A stretch of 64,000 nucleotides of DNA from Ophiodon elongatus. Its lineage: Eukaryota > Chordata > Actinopteri > Perciformes > Hexagrammidae. Under the pieces are notes generated by a model. That model had not been told where the DNA came from, did not search any database, and worked only from the letters and a program-made list of their open reading frames with translations. Of this stretch, positions 1 through 11,886 are shown one piece after another. The position numbers were made by a program, and so were the translations under genes. The DNA lies in the NCBI GenBank assembly GCA_016806645.1, contig JACSYO010002005.1, forward strand, positions 307,501 through 371,500, written 5' to 3'. The number at the start of each line of letters is the position of its first letter. Within the stretch, counting starts at the first letter, position 1.

Positions 1-709
1 TTCTGCCCGAACTCCCTCCTACGGCTTAAGTGACCAAGCGCATGAAGACGGACGCTTCCTGGGTTTAGGTTGCATCGCCCTCCCGCTTCACGGTGCAATT
101 TCATCTTCGACTGGAATCCACGACTGAGAGCTTCACACCGTGACTTCATTTACTGGCAAATACAATTATTAAGATGCTTTTGAGTGTCTGTGTGTGAGGA
201 AGCTGTTGTTTTGCGTTTTAGCATCTTTCAGCTGACTGTTTTGGTTTTTTTTTTCCCCGGGCCCATAACTTTATACTGTTTTCGTCTGGCGGCAACCTCC
301 GGGACGAAGTGAGAAGTGCCTTAAACTTGCTTTCTTTCCAACGGCCGTCAGACCAGACAGCTCAGATTGTATTTAAGTCTACGAGAAAATGACCCTACTT
401 CTCTCTTGATTTGCTACCTCAGTAAACGTTTCATTTAGTGAATTATTATGAACCATTTAGAATAAAATAGAGGGTAAACGGGGAATGCGGCTGCCTTGTG
501 ATCGTCCGGTCTGGGAGCTGTCCGTGTTTTCATATTAGAACTTTAACCCTTTCACGTTGTGTTTTCAGCTCATGAAAGGTAATCTTAACATTTTGGTCGG
601 TTTAAAAATGTTTTTATTCAGCTGTCAGTTGTTGTTAGCTCCGCCCTCTCGTGTCACTCGAGGCTCGATGGAAGTCCACAAACCAGCGGGTGACGTCACG
701 GCGACTACA

Positions 710-882
710 GGACGACTGTGGCTCAGTGGTCGTCCTTCAATCAGAGGATCGGCGGTTCGATTCCCCGGCTCCGCCAGTCCATGTCGATGTGTCCTTGTGC
801 AAGACATTTAACCCCAAATTGCTCCCGTAGCTTTGACCTTTGAGTCTAGAAAAGCGCATACAAGTACAGGTCCATTTATCCT
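710..882 (+). mobile_element. tRNA-derived SINE, internally deleted
   Basis: The 5' part has a pol III A box (TGGCTCAGTGG, 719-729) and B box (GGTTCGATTCC, 754-764). It is followed by the CAAGACATTTAACCCCAAAT body and the AAAAGCGCATACAAGTACAG / TCCATTTA end typical of widespread teleost tRNA-SINEs. The middle portion usually found in such elements is missing. Confidence 0.8.
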
Positions 883-1384
883 ATCTTTTTATATTCAGTC
901 TTCTTATATACACGTCGTCTCTTTAAGCCGAGTATTAAGCGGCTTAAGAGACATATTTTTCTCTCAGGAGTTGTTGAACACTAAAAACACAGCTGAAAGA
1001 ATCGTATATATATGTTTACGTTTGCCAGGGGGCCGGAAAAAGGACACAAGCGAATGCTATTGTTGTTTCATATCTGCTGGATGTGTATTATTTGCTGACA
1101 TATTAGCCGTGTAAACTGTGTCCAAATCTTGTTTCCAATGCCCCAAACTGCCCAGGCAATCAGTTTTTGCAGGTTTAAATTAATAATAATTTAATACAAT
1201 GCGTTTCATTGAAAGTATTAGAATTAGTAGGTTTAATGAGGAGTATTTAATAACTGCTGCTCCCTTCAACACTGGAGCCATAACTGAGGTCTCGAAAACA
1301 TTAGGAAACATTACAAATACACAATATATTACAATCTAGATATGGATATCTGAGGAAATTATCATTTCATTAGTTTCATTACTA

Positions 1385-1560
1385 CGGGGAGGATTTGTGC
1401 AGATGCAAATGGCTGGCTATCAAAGCTAATGGATATTGGGGAGTTCTGTAATGGGGGAGGATGAGTGGGCGGACTCCACTGAAAGAGATGCGGTAATTAG
1501 CAAAAGCAATTCACCAATTTGAGCTGAATGCGAGGGGTGAGCTGCTTATATGCTTTGCTT
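1385..1560. promoter_or_regulatory. Candidate conserved non-coding element
   Basis: This low-repeat segment is dense in homeodomain/POU-like cores (ATGCAAAT at 1403-1410, several TAAT motifs such as GGTAATTAGC at 1492-1501) and has no coding potential. It lies in the kcng2 intron. Conservation is only suspected from composition. Confidence 0.2.
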
Positions 1561-2087
1561 GACATTCGTGTGAATGAAGACAACGCAGGAAGTCAAGCCC
1601 ACTCGCAGAGCACTAACATACGTTTTCAGAGCAAGGCCAAATTCTTCTCCTAACATGGTAATGAGGGAGAGGAGACGCTCCGCAGCCTTAATTATGTCAC
1701 CTCGGTACAAAACATGACTGCTGGGAACAAAACAGGGGAATCATAGGTTTGTTTTGCCTCTTTTTTTGTTTGAGATTCCTTTATGTGCACACGGCACCAC
1801 TACCGGCTAGCCAGAAGCGCACTCTCGGCACTTTTAGGACAAAATCTTAGTTACGTGTCTCCTAATAATAACATATTTTGACATTTTGGGGATGGCACTT
1901 TGTTTTTATTTACTGTCTCTGGTGTTCATAGTGGTTGAGATTATGCAAATGAGTGGCAGATTGTGGTTCGCCTCCCTTCATTGTGTTTTCTAGGTGTTCT
2001 GAGAATGACACAGCCACCTCATTATGCCCATAAACCCTTGCCTTTTGGGGTTTGCCCAGTTTGGGTTCTCACTTCTAATGAACCACC

Positions 2088-2340
2088 CCCGCCTAATGTT
2101 CTCTTGGAGGAGGAGTGAGGCTCACTTTTTCAGGCACCTCCGGGTGGTTAATTGGTGCCACGATGACACCTTTTCAGCTGTCCAGAGTCTGAAACATATA
2201 ATCACTCCTGTTGCTCTTCGGATTCAAATAGTTAAAGCTGCGGTTTCGTGCAGGCGTGTAATGACAGATGACACCTAATTGGAGATAAAATGAGACGATG
2301 TCTAAGCTGGTCTTTGTTCAGCTTTTACCCGCTTTGTTTT
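2088..2340. promoter_or_regulatory. Candidate conserved non-coding element
   Basis: This is non-repetitive intronic sequence with balanced composition and repeated TAATTGG cores (GGTTAATTGGTGCC near 2145 and CACCTAATTGGAG near 2273). The reading frames across it are short and not protein-like. Confidence 0.18.
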
Positions 2341-3419
2341 CCTGATGGATTTTTCCCTTTGAAGCTTATGCACTGCATGCGAGCAACCCCCCCCCCCCCT
2401 CTCGCAGCCCGCTGATGAAGATACATCTCTGACAGAGGGGGAAGCTGCGGGGCTCTTCTTTAATCATACGCTGGTCTGCTGATGTCGTTCAGGAGGTGAA
2501 TTAGACGCTCTGGAGCCCGATCTCCGAGGCTCTCCGAGGCAAAAGATGGACATGAAACGGCTCGGGGAGGAGAACAACGTCGGCTTTAATATGCTTTTTT
2601 TTTGCTCACTTGTCAGAGACTGTGTGACAGCATGCGTAGTAAGTGGGTACAAAAGCCTGAGGCAGCAATATTTCTCGTCCAGCGAGATGAAAGCTAAATG
2701 CAGCAACAAGTGGATGCGCTCCGCTCTCACTTTCAGACCTAATTAGAGACTTTAATTTACGAGCGTCGTCGTTTCATTTAGACATTTCAACCTAACAGGC
2801 TCAAGCGTTGGCATATTGTTGGCCACGTTTGTTTTGTTTTGTTTATACAGTGCTCGCTTTAATCAGATTTAGATTTCTTTGGGGTAAATGGAAATTAAAG
2901 GAATACCCCAACAGTTTGGAAAATACACTTACTTCCTTTCCAAGACTGAAATAAAACACTTTTCATGACTTTTTCTTCAAAAAAAAGAACCGAGCAACAA
3001 ATCTAGCAACTTTTTAGGCCTCTTGACGAGGCCAACCAGAAACATGACTCATCATTAATCCCCACTGAACGCCGAGGAACTCTTCCTCCTTTGTTTTTGT
3101 TACAGATTAACTGATTTGAGCTCGTTTTATTGTTTCCACTGATTAAGCATTTTATTTACAATACTTTATTGTAGTATTCCGAAGCCTGAATAAAAAACGG
3201 TGAGATTGATATCTATATAAATATGGGATGATAGCAGCTTGAATATCAACAACAGCAAATGAGAGTCAGTTGAGCTCGATTCACTTAAGTTGCTGAAAAT
3301 TATTTCAATCTTTAACAAAGGTTCATCTGCAAATCGCAGCGTAACGAGTTACAGCATGTTGTTTTGCCAAGAAATAGTTTTGGCACAAAACTCCCCCCGA
3401 AACCACAATCAGGTGTTAA

Positions 3420-3660
3420 GTTTCTGTCCGTGTGGACTAAACAAATAAGATTTAACGTGTTTAGAGTTGTTGCTATCGGATGATTTTTTTTTCAACTTTG
3501 GATGGAGCAAGGCGAGCAGTTTCCCCTTGTTTCCAGTCTTTATGCTAAGCTAAGCTAACCATGCCCTCTCTCCATTAACGTACAGACGCGAGTCGATTTT
3601 CTCATCTAACTCTCAGAAAGCAAGCAAACAAAGATATTCCCCAAAAAGTTGAATTATGAA
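3420..3660 (-). mobile_element. Foldback element of the 'gctaagctaagc' family, half copy
   Basis: It carries CAGTTTCCCC, TTTCCAGTCTTTATGCTAAG and GCTAAGCTAACC. A TCTCATCTAACTCTC stretch and a TTCCCCAAAAAGTTGAA end follow. These match the right arm of the elements at 7870-8302 and 26441-27058. The opposite arm is absent, so this is a truncated copy. Confidence 0.7.
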
Positions 3661-4244
3661 TTTCCCCTTCAGGAGTAATCTGTTTTGTCTTGTTGTTCAT
3701 GATGAAATGTTTTCAAAAATCTTTGGACTGCAACATCAAAGGTGCTTTCTAAAATGTTGTCTACATAACAGTTAAAGTGCATCGGCATCTATGAAGCATC
3801 AAAGTGAACACTCAATATAAACATCATTTATTTCCATTTAAATCTCCCAATTTGTTTACCGGTCAGCTGGTCTAGATATGGTTTTGGGTAAACAAGCAAT
3901 AAACTGTATGGATTAAGACTGCATGGCTAGAATTTGCATAATCATCATGGTATATAACAATAATGAGCTTATTTAACATTCATTTCATCTCATTTCATAT
4001 TCATTTTTGGAAGCAGGTCGAGTAAAATCAACTACATGGGGAGAATATGTGTGGGATTTTGCAAACACAGAACTGAAATCTAAAACCAGAACAGACAATT
4101 CATTTAAAGATACAGTATGTGAATATACAGTATATACAAACACAAAACACAAATCAAAACCCACCTTTTCAGAAGTGCTTTTAATTTACGACTATTGTAT
4201 GTTCCATGTTTTTACTGTATAGCTCTTTTATGATGATTTTAACG

Positions 4245-4294
4245 TTTTGTAAAGTGCCTTTGAGAATTGTGAAAAGCGCTATATAAATAACATG

Positions 4295-4335
<41 letters not shown>
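4245..4335 (+). repeat. Retroelement 3' tail followed by (ATT)n and (TA)n microsatellite
   Basis: GTAAAGTGCCTTTGAGAATT and AAAAGCGCTATATAAATAA are the stereotyped 3' end of many fish L2-type LINEs and their SINEs. The (ATT)n at 4294-4320 and (TA)n at 4320-4335 extend from that tail. Confidence 0.6.
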
Positions 4336-5087
4336 CGCCGTTTTCCACTATTACTGCAGAACTTAGATCTCGTGTCGCTACGGAGGCATTTATGCTGCAG
4401 CAACAGTGAGGGGAGCAACGCAATCATCTGGTATTCAAGTGAATGGAGAAGAAGCTTCTGTGTCCCTGAGCCTTCGCCTCTGTCTCTGTCACAAAGATTT
4501 ACAATAAAGCCCAGGAAGACTCTGTATGTGGGCTGCAGCATCAACATAATCTCGATTCTACTGTAGCAGCTGTAAAGCACTCACATCCCCGAGGCTGTTA
4601 GGAATAAAGAGGAATCCTCCGTGCGAGCTTCCTTAAGTTTATACTTATGTGTGTGCGGCGTTCATCATGAAAATCTGTTCAGCGTGTGGTGGTTTAAGCA
4701 TTTGTTTTGCTGTTAGACGCCACAGAGAGAGCTCTGTTTTTCTCTGGGTGAGCCATAATATTTGATATCACATTACTGCGTTTTTATTTATTTTTTTTAC
4801 TTTCTCAAATTGTTAATTTGATCCTGTCTTTACTTCAAAATCCAAAACAAATTGGGAGATGCCTCTCTTTTGAATGGTAGTTAAATTATTTGGATGCCGA
4901 GTTCTGCAGCTTTTGCCGAGTTGAATCATTCCAATCTAATGATTATCAGGACTTCATTCCAGAAATGAAATATGTGGAACCAGATATGAGTTTTGGACTT
5001 TTTGGATAAATTTAAAATGAGTTTGTGAGTAAGAAGGCAAAAAGTAATTCCAGAAGTTGATTAACTGAAGAGACGCAGTGAACTCAC

Positions 5088-5876
5088 CCTCTCCTCCTCC
5101 TCTCTGAGGTCCGGCATGGTGCTCACGCACAGCGTCACCGCGGTGATGGCTACAAATATCACCGACAGAAAGGCGAAGATCTTCCCCGGCAGGCCGGAGT
5201 GGGGGTTCTCCACCATGTCCCGCAGCCTCCGCATGCAGCCCCCCGATTGGGCCTCTTCCTGCGACCCCGCTCCGGGAGGCTGCTGGCTCTCCTCGCAGGA
5301 CTGCGGCGAGGTGAGCTCGGCCTCCTCCTCCTCCAGCCGCTGCAGCTCCTTGTACTCCTCCTGCCTGAGCCGCAGCTTCCTGAGGCAGCACCAGTCCAGG
5401 TTGTTCTCCTCCACCCCCCAGTACAGCAGCTCCTCCTGGAAGGACAGCGCGCACATCTCCCTGAGCAGCCGCAGCTTCCCCGCCGCCAAGAAAGAGACGA
5501 TCGTGCGGAAAGCCGACGGGCTCCGGTCGAAGAAGTACTCGTTGCGGCTGCCGTCGTAGTCGTCGCACAGGTCCATGATCTCGGCCTCGCTGCTGCAGCT
5601 GCGCAGCTTGCCCAGTCTCGTCAGGGGGAACTCCTCCAGCGTGGACCAGGGGATGCGGTACTTGATCCCCCCCACGTTGATGATGGCCGCCGCGTCAGTC
5701 AGGCCGAGCTCGTCCCCGTCCTGTTGGCGGGGCTGAGGCTGGAGCAGCAGCTGGGCTCGCTTGTAGAACAAACCCTTCTTGCTTTGGACCTCCTGCGGGT
5801 TCTCCACACGCTTGAAGTGGAAGGGGGTGAACTGCTGCTCGGTGCTTCCAGCCAGGAAGGCCACCTCCTGGTACAT
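5088..5876 (-). CDS. kcng2: Kv6-type silent potassium channel subunit, first coding exon (N-terminus, T1 domain, S1)
   Basis: This exon encodes the first 263 residues of a Kv6 (KCNG) modifier subunit. Such subunits do not conduct alone but co-assemble with Kv2 channels at the plasma membrane and shift their gating. Seen: a T1 tetramerisation domain at about residues 65-170 with NVGG (67-70), CDDYD (104-108), FFDRSPSAF (115-123) and CALSFQEELLYWG (142-154); Cys142, Cys163 and Cys164 of the Kv2-4 zinc motif HX5CX20CC, with Arg136 in place of His as in human KCNG1; an acidic linker (about 170-212); MRRLRDMVENPHSGLPGK before S1 (about 232-252). The exon stops after REEEER at a phase-0 GTGAGT donor (5087-5082), where mammalian KCNG genes continue with GxCS. 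The ATG at 5876-5874 is the first in frame; the reading frame extends to 5912 only through a TTG. S2-S6 and the pore are off-window. kcng4 is the alternative; synteny with ctdp1 favours kcng2. GC-rich relative to its flanks. Confidence 0.93.
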
Positions 5877-5994
5877 CACTGCCGCTCTGCTGGGGGAGCC
5901 TGTCCCGCACAATGAGATGGGACGCCGGCTTCACGGGGTTCGTGACTGATAGGCGACTGGGAGCTTGTCACCCATTCAGCGACACAGCATGTCT
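5877..5994 (-). other. kcng2: kcng2 5' UTR part of the internal exon
   Basis: Upstream of the start codon on the minus strand is a strong acceptor, a pyrimidine-rich tract ending in TTTTTGTCCTACAG, which places the exon start at 5994. The segment between it and the ATG contains two short ATG-led reading frames. One is of 4 codons; the other is of 14 codons, beginning ATGGGTGACAAG. Both stop before the main start. The acceptor is a direct reading; the exon boundary is an inference without transcript data. Confidence 0.65.
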
Positions 5995-7307
5995 CTGTAG
6001 GACAAAAAGAGAGTCAACAATTACATTTATTGTCTTTACACACTTTTGTAGCATAGCGGGGCTTATCCAGCCTCTTTATCTCAGTCTATGAAAGGTCTGG
6101 CGTCAGTATGCCTCAAACAAAGTACAAAGAACCACCTCTGACACCCCCGACCCACGACACCTTTCTGACGTCAAAACTGGGACTGGCCAAAAGCGTCATC
6201 ATCCACATTTGTGTGATTATTGTGTCTCGCCACTCTTTTAAGGCCTGGACACAATGCGACGAGGCGACGAGGCGACGAACATCTGCGTAAATGTTTCGGG
6301 CTGTTGATCAAGAGTGAGCTGCCTTGGCAGAGATGTCCTGTTAGGGAACAGTTAGCCCTGCGAGTGGTCTCGATGTCACCATGTCATCATTTCGCTGTGC
6401 CTCTTTGAAGGGTGGCTCAGGGCTATGAACACTTATGTCCTTAGACGTGGTCCCAACGCGTACACGCTACTTTAAGCATGGTTTCATACCCTCAGGATAT
6501 GAGAGGAGACCCAGTCAAACCCATGAAGAACATGTAGTCTCACACAGGAAAAATATATCAGTAAACTCCATGAAAGAGATCCACGGAGGACTAACATCAT
6601 TGCTTTTCACTACCTTTCTTGTTGCACTGTAAACAGAACACAGAAGTAATGTTGCAGACACCCCAAGAGTCAAAACACTCTTCTCTGGACTCTAATTGCA
6701 ATAAAAAAAGATCAAACAAAAGCAACTTGATGTCAAGTGGCAGCCTGAACTGAAATTAATAACGTTGTTTTTCTTTTTACTGCAGCACCTCAGGCTCTGA
6801 CACAAGACAATTTAAAGTTTTGTGAAACAAACTGTGGTGAATGAACCTCACGATGTAGACTTTCACGCGGCACAATGAGGGACGTGTAGACTAAAGGACA
6901 GTACCTTAATGCCACTGACTCGAGGGAATCAAAAGTGCAGAAATGATAACTCATCCCCAGGTTTTAGGACTAATTCTGACATAATCTCTATAAAATGTAA
7001 TTAAAAAGTCATAAAAAGTCGTAGTGGAGTACACGAAAAAAAAAAAAGTTCAATCAAAAAAGCTGATGATCGAGCAAAAAAAAGGCCACTTTAACAAGTG
7101 TTTGACTCCACCAAAGACACTGATGTCCAACTGCCTGGTGTTTTTTGCTGAATCAGCCCAGTCTCACCACTTTCTGATAAAACAATAAAATGTGTGTGTG
7201 TATTGACTCGTTTCATTTCTTCTGAAAAAAAAAAGCAATTTAGATTTAATTTCGCATTTCTGAAGCCACGGTGTCTCAACGAGCTGCGACTCTTGTTGTA
7301 TTCAACA

Positions 7308-7409
7308 CAGGCATCCAAACGCAGGCATCCAAACGCAGGCATCCAAACGCAGGAATCCAAACGCAGGCATCCAAACGCAGGAATCCAAACGCAGGCATCC
7401 AAACACAGG
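7308..7409 (+). repeat. Minisatellite, 14-bp unit, about 7 copies
   Basis: Tandem copies of CAGGCATCCAAACG are present, with a few units carrying AATCC in place of CATCC. The unit length is not a multiple of three, so the open frames across it are incidental. Confidence 0.9.
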
Positions 7410-7869
7410 CTGCAGCAACAGGCCGGCAATTCTTTACTCACCGAGGATGACTGGACCCGAGGCGGTGGAGCTGATGTAGGGAGGACGGGCACATCATCAC
7501 AACAAATTAACGGTGCAACCCCTCTAGCTATCCTCAGTTTGCTCTTCTATTGTGAGACCAATCATTTTTTAGGCTGCTTTCTCCGAGGGGAAGATGGGTG
7601 GGGGTGGGTGGGGGTGTATCTCTAACAGCGACTCAGCAAAGTGCTTCTGACAGGAGCAGTTTATTGAGCATGACACTGCACCCAGGGGTGGCTTCAAGGA
7701 GCACAAGAAGAAAGTTATATAGGAGGAGCTCCACGGAGAGGCGACATGTCAAACAAGGCTTATTGAATCATGGGTGTTTTATATTAATAAATGCAGGATT
7801 AAGGCACCAGCAGCAGGGTTGTGGTCTAAAAAGTATATTTAGTTCAGTATGTTTGGTGCTTGTTGCTTT

Positions 7870-8302
7870 TTCACTTTCTCACTGAGAGTTAGACAAGAAG
7901 ATCTAAACGCCAGCCAGAAGATGGTTAGCTTAGCTTAGCTTAGCATAAGACTGGACACAGAGGGAAACAGCTGGCTCTGTCCAAAGGTAACATAACATGC
8001 CGACCAGAGCTACTAAAGCTAACTAAACACCTCATATCCTGTTTGTTAAATCTATACAAAAACAGAAGTATTAAAACGACAAGTTGCGGTTTTACAGCAG
8101 AGGCTGCAGCTCTTTGTTGAGTCGATTATTTCTTCTCTTAAAACAAAGCTGTTTGTGAGCTTTAGAGGTGCTCGCAGGCTTTTGTAAACCTTTTTAAAGA
8201 GCCAGGCTTTCTGTTTCCCCTACCTACATACTTAATGCTAAGCTAAGCTAACTCTCTCCTGGCTGCAGCTTCATATTTACAGTAAAGGGTTATTCCCAAA
8301 TG
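7870..8302. mobile_element. Foldback (MITE-like) element with GCTTAGCTTAGC arms
   Basis: The left arm has GAGAGTTAGACAAGAAG, then GGTTAGCTTAGCTTAGC and ATAAGACTGGACACAG. The right arm has CTTAATGCTAAGCTAAGC, TAACTC and a TTCATATTTACAGTAAAG end, giving imperfectly complementary ends around a roughly 250-bp centre. The same family occurs at 3420-3660, 26230-27058 and 36441-36570. Confidence 0.75.
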
Positions 8303-10083
8303 TTTATTGAAAATCCAGCCATCGGAGCCAGTGTTTTTTTTTTTTTAAAGGAAGGGGCAGTCCAGGTAGCCATGCAAAGTCTGATAGGCCCTAAATTGCC
8401 CTAAATGATGTCACTTGAGTCATCGTCGGTTGGAGCTGAAGACTACAAGTTTGAAAATGAAAGGAATCTGGATGTGTGGAATTAGAAACAGACACCTCTA
8501 AAGTCGGCTCCTTACCGCTGCCTGAGGCTAAATCATCAGCTACGAGCATAACACACCGAACTGCAGTGGTTACGTTGCATTGTGGGTAATGTAGAGGCAA
8601 GATTTTGACTATGAAGAAGAACATAGAACAAAAAAGACGATATATCTGGTTTGATTTTTGATCCGACTACGTTAGAGGAGTGCAACGCTAAATCGGTGAA
8701 GTACTTTTTATACTTTTTTCATAAACAAAGCTTTAACGTCGCAACAGGAAAGTGAGGAAGATGTCAATGTATGTAGGTGAGCTGTCGATGTGTAGACTCT
8801 TTAAATCTCACAAATTCAGTTTTGCATATTGTAGGTAAAGAATTTTGCTGACTGTAGCTCTTTGATGATGCAATGCAGTGATTCCCAATGTTTTTGGCCC
8901 CTAATAAAGAAGGGCTAATCTACATCACAGGTTATAACTTTAGTGAGGACGTGAGCTTTGAGAAGTTCAACCAAAGTGTTATTTTTCCTCTCATTTCATT
9001 TGAAAGGTTACAAGCAGTAGAAGTACCCAGTATTTCTCAAGAAAGAAAGCATTTGTTTGTACCCCTTTACTAATCTCGTAATCCTTAAGAGCTGTATTTG
9101 CCTTTAAAATCAGTGAAAATCAAATACAAGCGAGGCTTTGAAACACAAATGTTTTTTTCTAATTTAATAAACCAGATCAGTAATGCAACACTTTACTTAT
9201 TTAGTGGGATCTTGAGTAAAAAAAAAAGAAGGTTCCTTCCATTTCAAGTACTTTACATCCCTCTCATCCTCATTAGGCGGGGTAAGGGAAGCGTATTAGG
9301 TCACGTTTCCTCTCATCCTCAAAACAAAAGATTTTCTGCCTGTGACCTGTGACCCCGAACGTCTCTGTGAGTTTCAGACTCAAAGGAGTCGACAAAAAAA
9401 CATTCCTTCCACAATTCTTTTAAGAAATACTTCCAAAGTGGATTTATCTCCTTTTATCTATAGCTCTGCTTTGTTCTTTCGCCACCTGTTGCTCATGCAA
9501 ATATAATTTAAATATCGTCTTTGCATAAATCTGCAACTCGTGCATCACTGACGCATCTGCCTTCCCACGTCCACTCAGAAGTCTTCTCGAATGAGATCTC
9601 GAAAGACGCTGAGCTATCACCTGACCTGCTCCTAAATCGGACTGATTGGTCCTCAGAGCGTCTCTTTTTTTTTGTCGGCGGCCCTCTGTGCTCAACGGCG
9701 TGAGGACAACCGAGTCTCTCGCTTGCAGGAGCAGCGCAGCAATCAGCCGAGAGAAAAGCGATTTCACGATGTAGAATGACGCAAAACGTCTCTCTCCAAC
9801 TGCAATAATCATGGAAGGAGTACTTCTCACAACATAATCACATGCGTAAGAGTCTGAGGGGCAGAGATGAAGAGAGCACCTTTTAGATTCTGAGTCACAG
9901 GAAGTGATGGTTATGTTGACCAGCTGGGGTTTGTGTCATGAAAGAGATGCTTTATTACAGATTCAGCTCACAATTTTCATAATTAGAAATGGCAAAACAT
10001 CATGAATCTTCAGTGGGCTAATCGGGTTGATCCAAGCAGACAAGTCTGTCTATGAACCAAAGTCTCTATATTTACTTAAACTC

Positions 10084-10500
10084 TTAAAGGGACGGTTCAC
10101 CCCAAAATCAAAAACACATTTTCCCTCGTACTTGTCATGCTGTTTATCAATCTATCTTGTTTTGCTGTGAGTTGCCTATAGTTTTAGGAGATATCGGTCG
10201 TAGAGCAGTCTGCCGTCACTCGTATAATGTAACTAGATGGCAAAACCGGCTCGTAGTGCACAAAGTGCTGATAAAAATACATCTGAAAAAACGAAGCAGC
10301 AATGTCTTTTTCCAGAAATCCTGACCCGGTTACTCAAGATAGCCCACAGACCTCGTCGTGAGGCAGTTTCATGCAGGAACTGCGTTTGAAAGAAAATAGT
10401 TCCGACATGAAACTGCACACAGAGGGCCGACATCCCTCCAGGCCGATATCTTCAAAACTAGGCGACTCGCACCAAAACCATCTATATAAATGCTGACTTG
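10084..10500 (+). mobile_element. MITE-like fish repeat beginning TTAAAGGGACGGTTCACCCC
   Basis: The start 'TTAAAGGGACGGTTCACCCC', the internal phrase 'CCAGAAATCCTGACCCGG' and 'CAGTTTCATGCAGGAACTG' match a dispersed non-autonomous repeat I know from percomorph genomes. No coding capacity is seen. The right boundary is approximate. Confidence 0.6.
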
Positions 10501-11886
10501 TATTTGTCTGCTGATTAAAAATGAACGGCCCAAATAAAGTTGGAGACTTCGGAACTTAACAGCCGGTCTCTCCCACTTTGCATACCGCTGTTCAGAACCT
10601 CCAGAAGTACCGTGACGGCCTCAAATTGAAAAAGATTTAAACCTGCGCTTGGAGCCTGACAGCCAGTGTCAATCAGTTGATTGAAAGAGCTGGATTTAAC
10701 AAAGTGTGAGACAGGGAGGAGGAGATAATGGGTTGAATACATTTCTGGAAGGGAAAAGGATCTATTCGACGGTGAGCCTGAAAGCGGAGAGAATGTGATG
10801 TTTGTGTGGAAGCACGTTTATTAGGAGAGTTTTGGAGGTCACAGCCGAAGAATGTGGCACATCTGCACTCTCTCTCTCCTCTTTTCTCTATTTTACATTC
10901 TGATTATGTGTCTTTGCAAAAAAAAAAAAAAAAAAAAACAGTTAGTGCAGCGGTGTCTTTCTATCTGGAGTCATCGTGCAGCTTCCCCATGAGCTCACCT
11001 TCAGGAGGGCTCATTAGAGAAATGAAGTGTTTGGTCGCAGGGCGAAAATAACGTAGAGGGAACAGACTCATGTTCTCGTTAGTTTGTCCTCTCTTGTTCC
11101 AAGGGCCCACCGGTGCAGTGGGTTGGCCCTGATTCACTACGATGAGAGCATTCGTCTCCACATATCAACAGGTTAATGGGAGGGGGGGGGGCATGTTTCT
11201 ATGGACAATCCATACAAGAAAGGGAGAGGGGAGATTTTCTCTAAGAACCACCGCCTCTCGTCTACTTCAGGTGAAACTGCTCTACTGACATGCCGACGGG
11301 TAAATCCAGTTATTGAAGGACAACGCTTTGGAAAGGTACGTTGTTGTTTTTTGGTCTGATGAGGAAGCAGCACAACGGGACTGCTCTCCCACAAATTTGA
11401 TCAGATTTAAAGAAGAGCGAGTGTTGGGAGTCAAACACAAACATGTGACAGGAAATCCCTTGAAGGTAAGGGAGCAGCCTAAAGAGATGAATTAAGTAAG
11501 GACACGTCTGGAGGCACTCAGAGTCCATTCAAAGAACATGTTAGGATTATTATAGTAGTGAATGGAAAATACCATGAGGACATTAAGGAAGCAATAATGG
11601 AGACTGAGTAGCCCCTGTGGCCCCTTCAAGGCCCCCTAAAGGGAAACCAGTGGGAGAATACGAAGACATGGAAGAAGTTTGTCACGTGTATAAAAATAAA
11701 CTGCTTCTGTTATAACAGACGTGTGTGATCAACGTCTGAAAGGTCACGTGTTTTCCTCGCCATGGCTCCAAACGCATTGACACATTTCGACCCATTTGTG
11801 GGGTTATTGAAAAACAAACAAAAAACAACCAGTAATGTGATTAAAAATAAATACGTTTAATAAATAATGCGAATTGCCAGACTTAC

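Larger units (their letters stand above)
1..5087 (-). other. kcng2: kcng2 intron 3' of the first coding exon (continues off-window)
   Basis: The second coding exon (S2-S6, selectivity filter, C-terminus) should encode over 200 residues, yet no long minus-strand reading frame exists here, so the intron runs past the left edge. Contents: a tRNA-derived SINE (710-882), two candidate conserved non-coding blocks (about 1385-1560 and 2088-2340), a C-run (2387-2399), half of a foldback element (3420-3660) and a retroelement-like tail with a microsatellite (4245-4335). The rest is unremarkable. Confidence 0.8.
5995..11886 (-). other. kcng2: Inferred 5' intron of kcng2
   Basis: This is the stretch between the acceptor at 5995-6000 and the GTAAGT donor at 11886-11881. 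No exon-like coding block was recognised. It holds a 14-bp minisatellite (7308-7409), a foldback element (7870-8302), a MITE-like repeat (about 10084-10500) and an A-run (10919-10938). The rest is unassigned AT-rich sequence. Confidence 0.5.

Noticed and set aside
710..790. tRNA gene
   Set aside because: A and B boxes are present, but no complete cloverleaf or acceptor stem. The 3' continuation is a fish SINE body.
5877..5912. N-terminal extension MCGTGSPSRAAV of the channel
   Set aside because: The first codon is TTG, not ATG. The first in-frame ATG is at 5876-5874.
5199..5915. 238-codon plus-strand open frame
   Set aside because: It is the antisense shadow of the GC-rich kcng2 exon, leucine- and valine-rich with no protein character.
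7308..7409. CRISPR-like direct repeats
   Set aside because: The units are contiguous with no spacers and the genome is a vertebrate's, so this is a minisatellite.
7194..7625. 143-codon frame with HPNAGIQTQ-type repeats
   Set aside because: It is a translation of the 14-bp minisatellite with no matching protein family.
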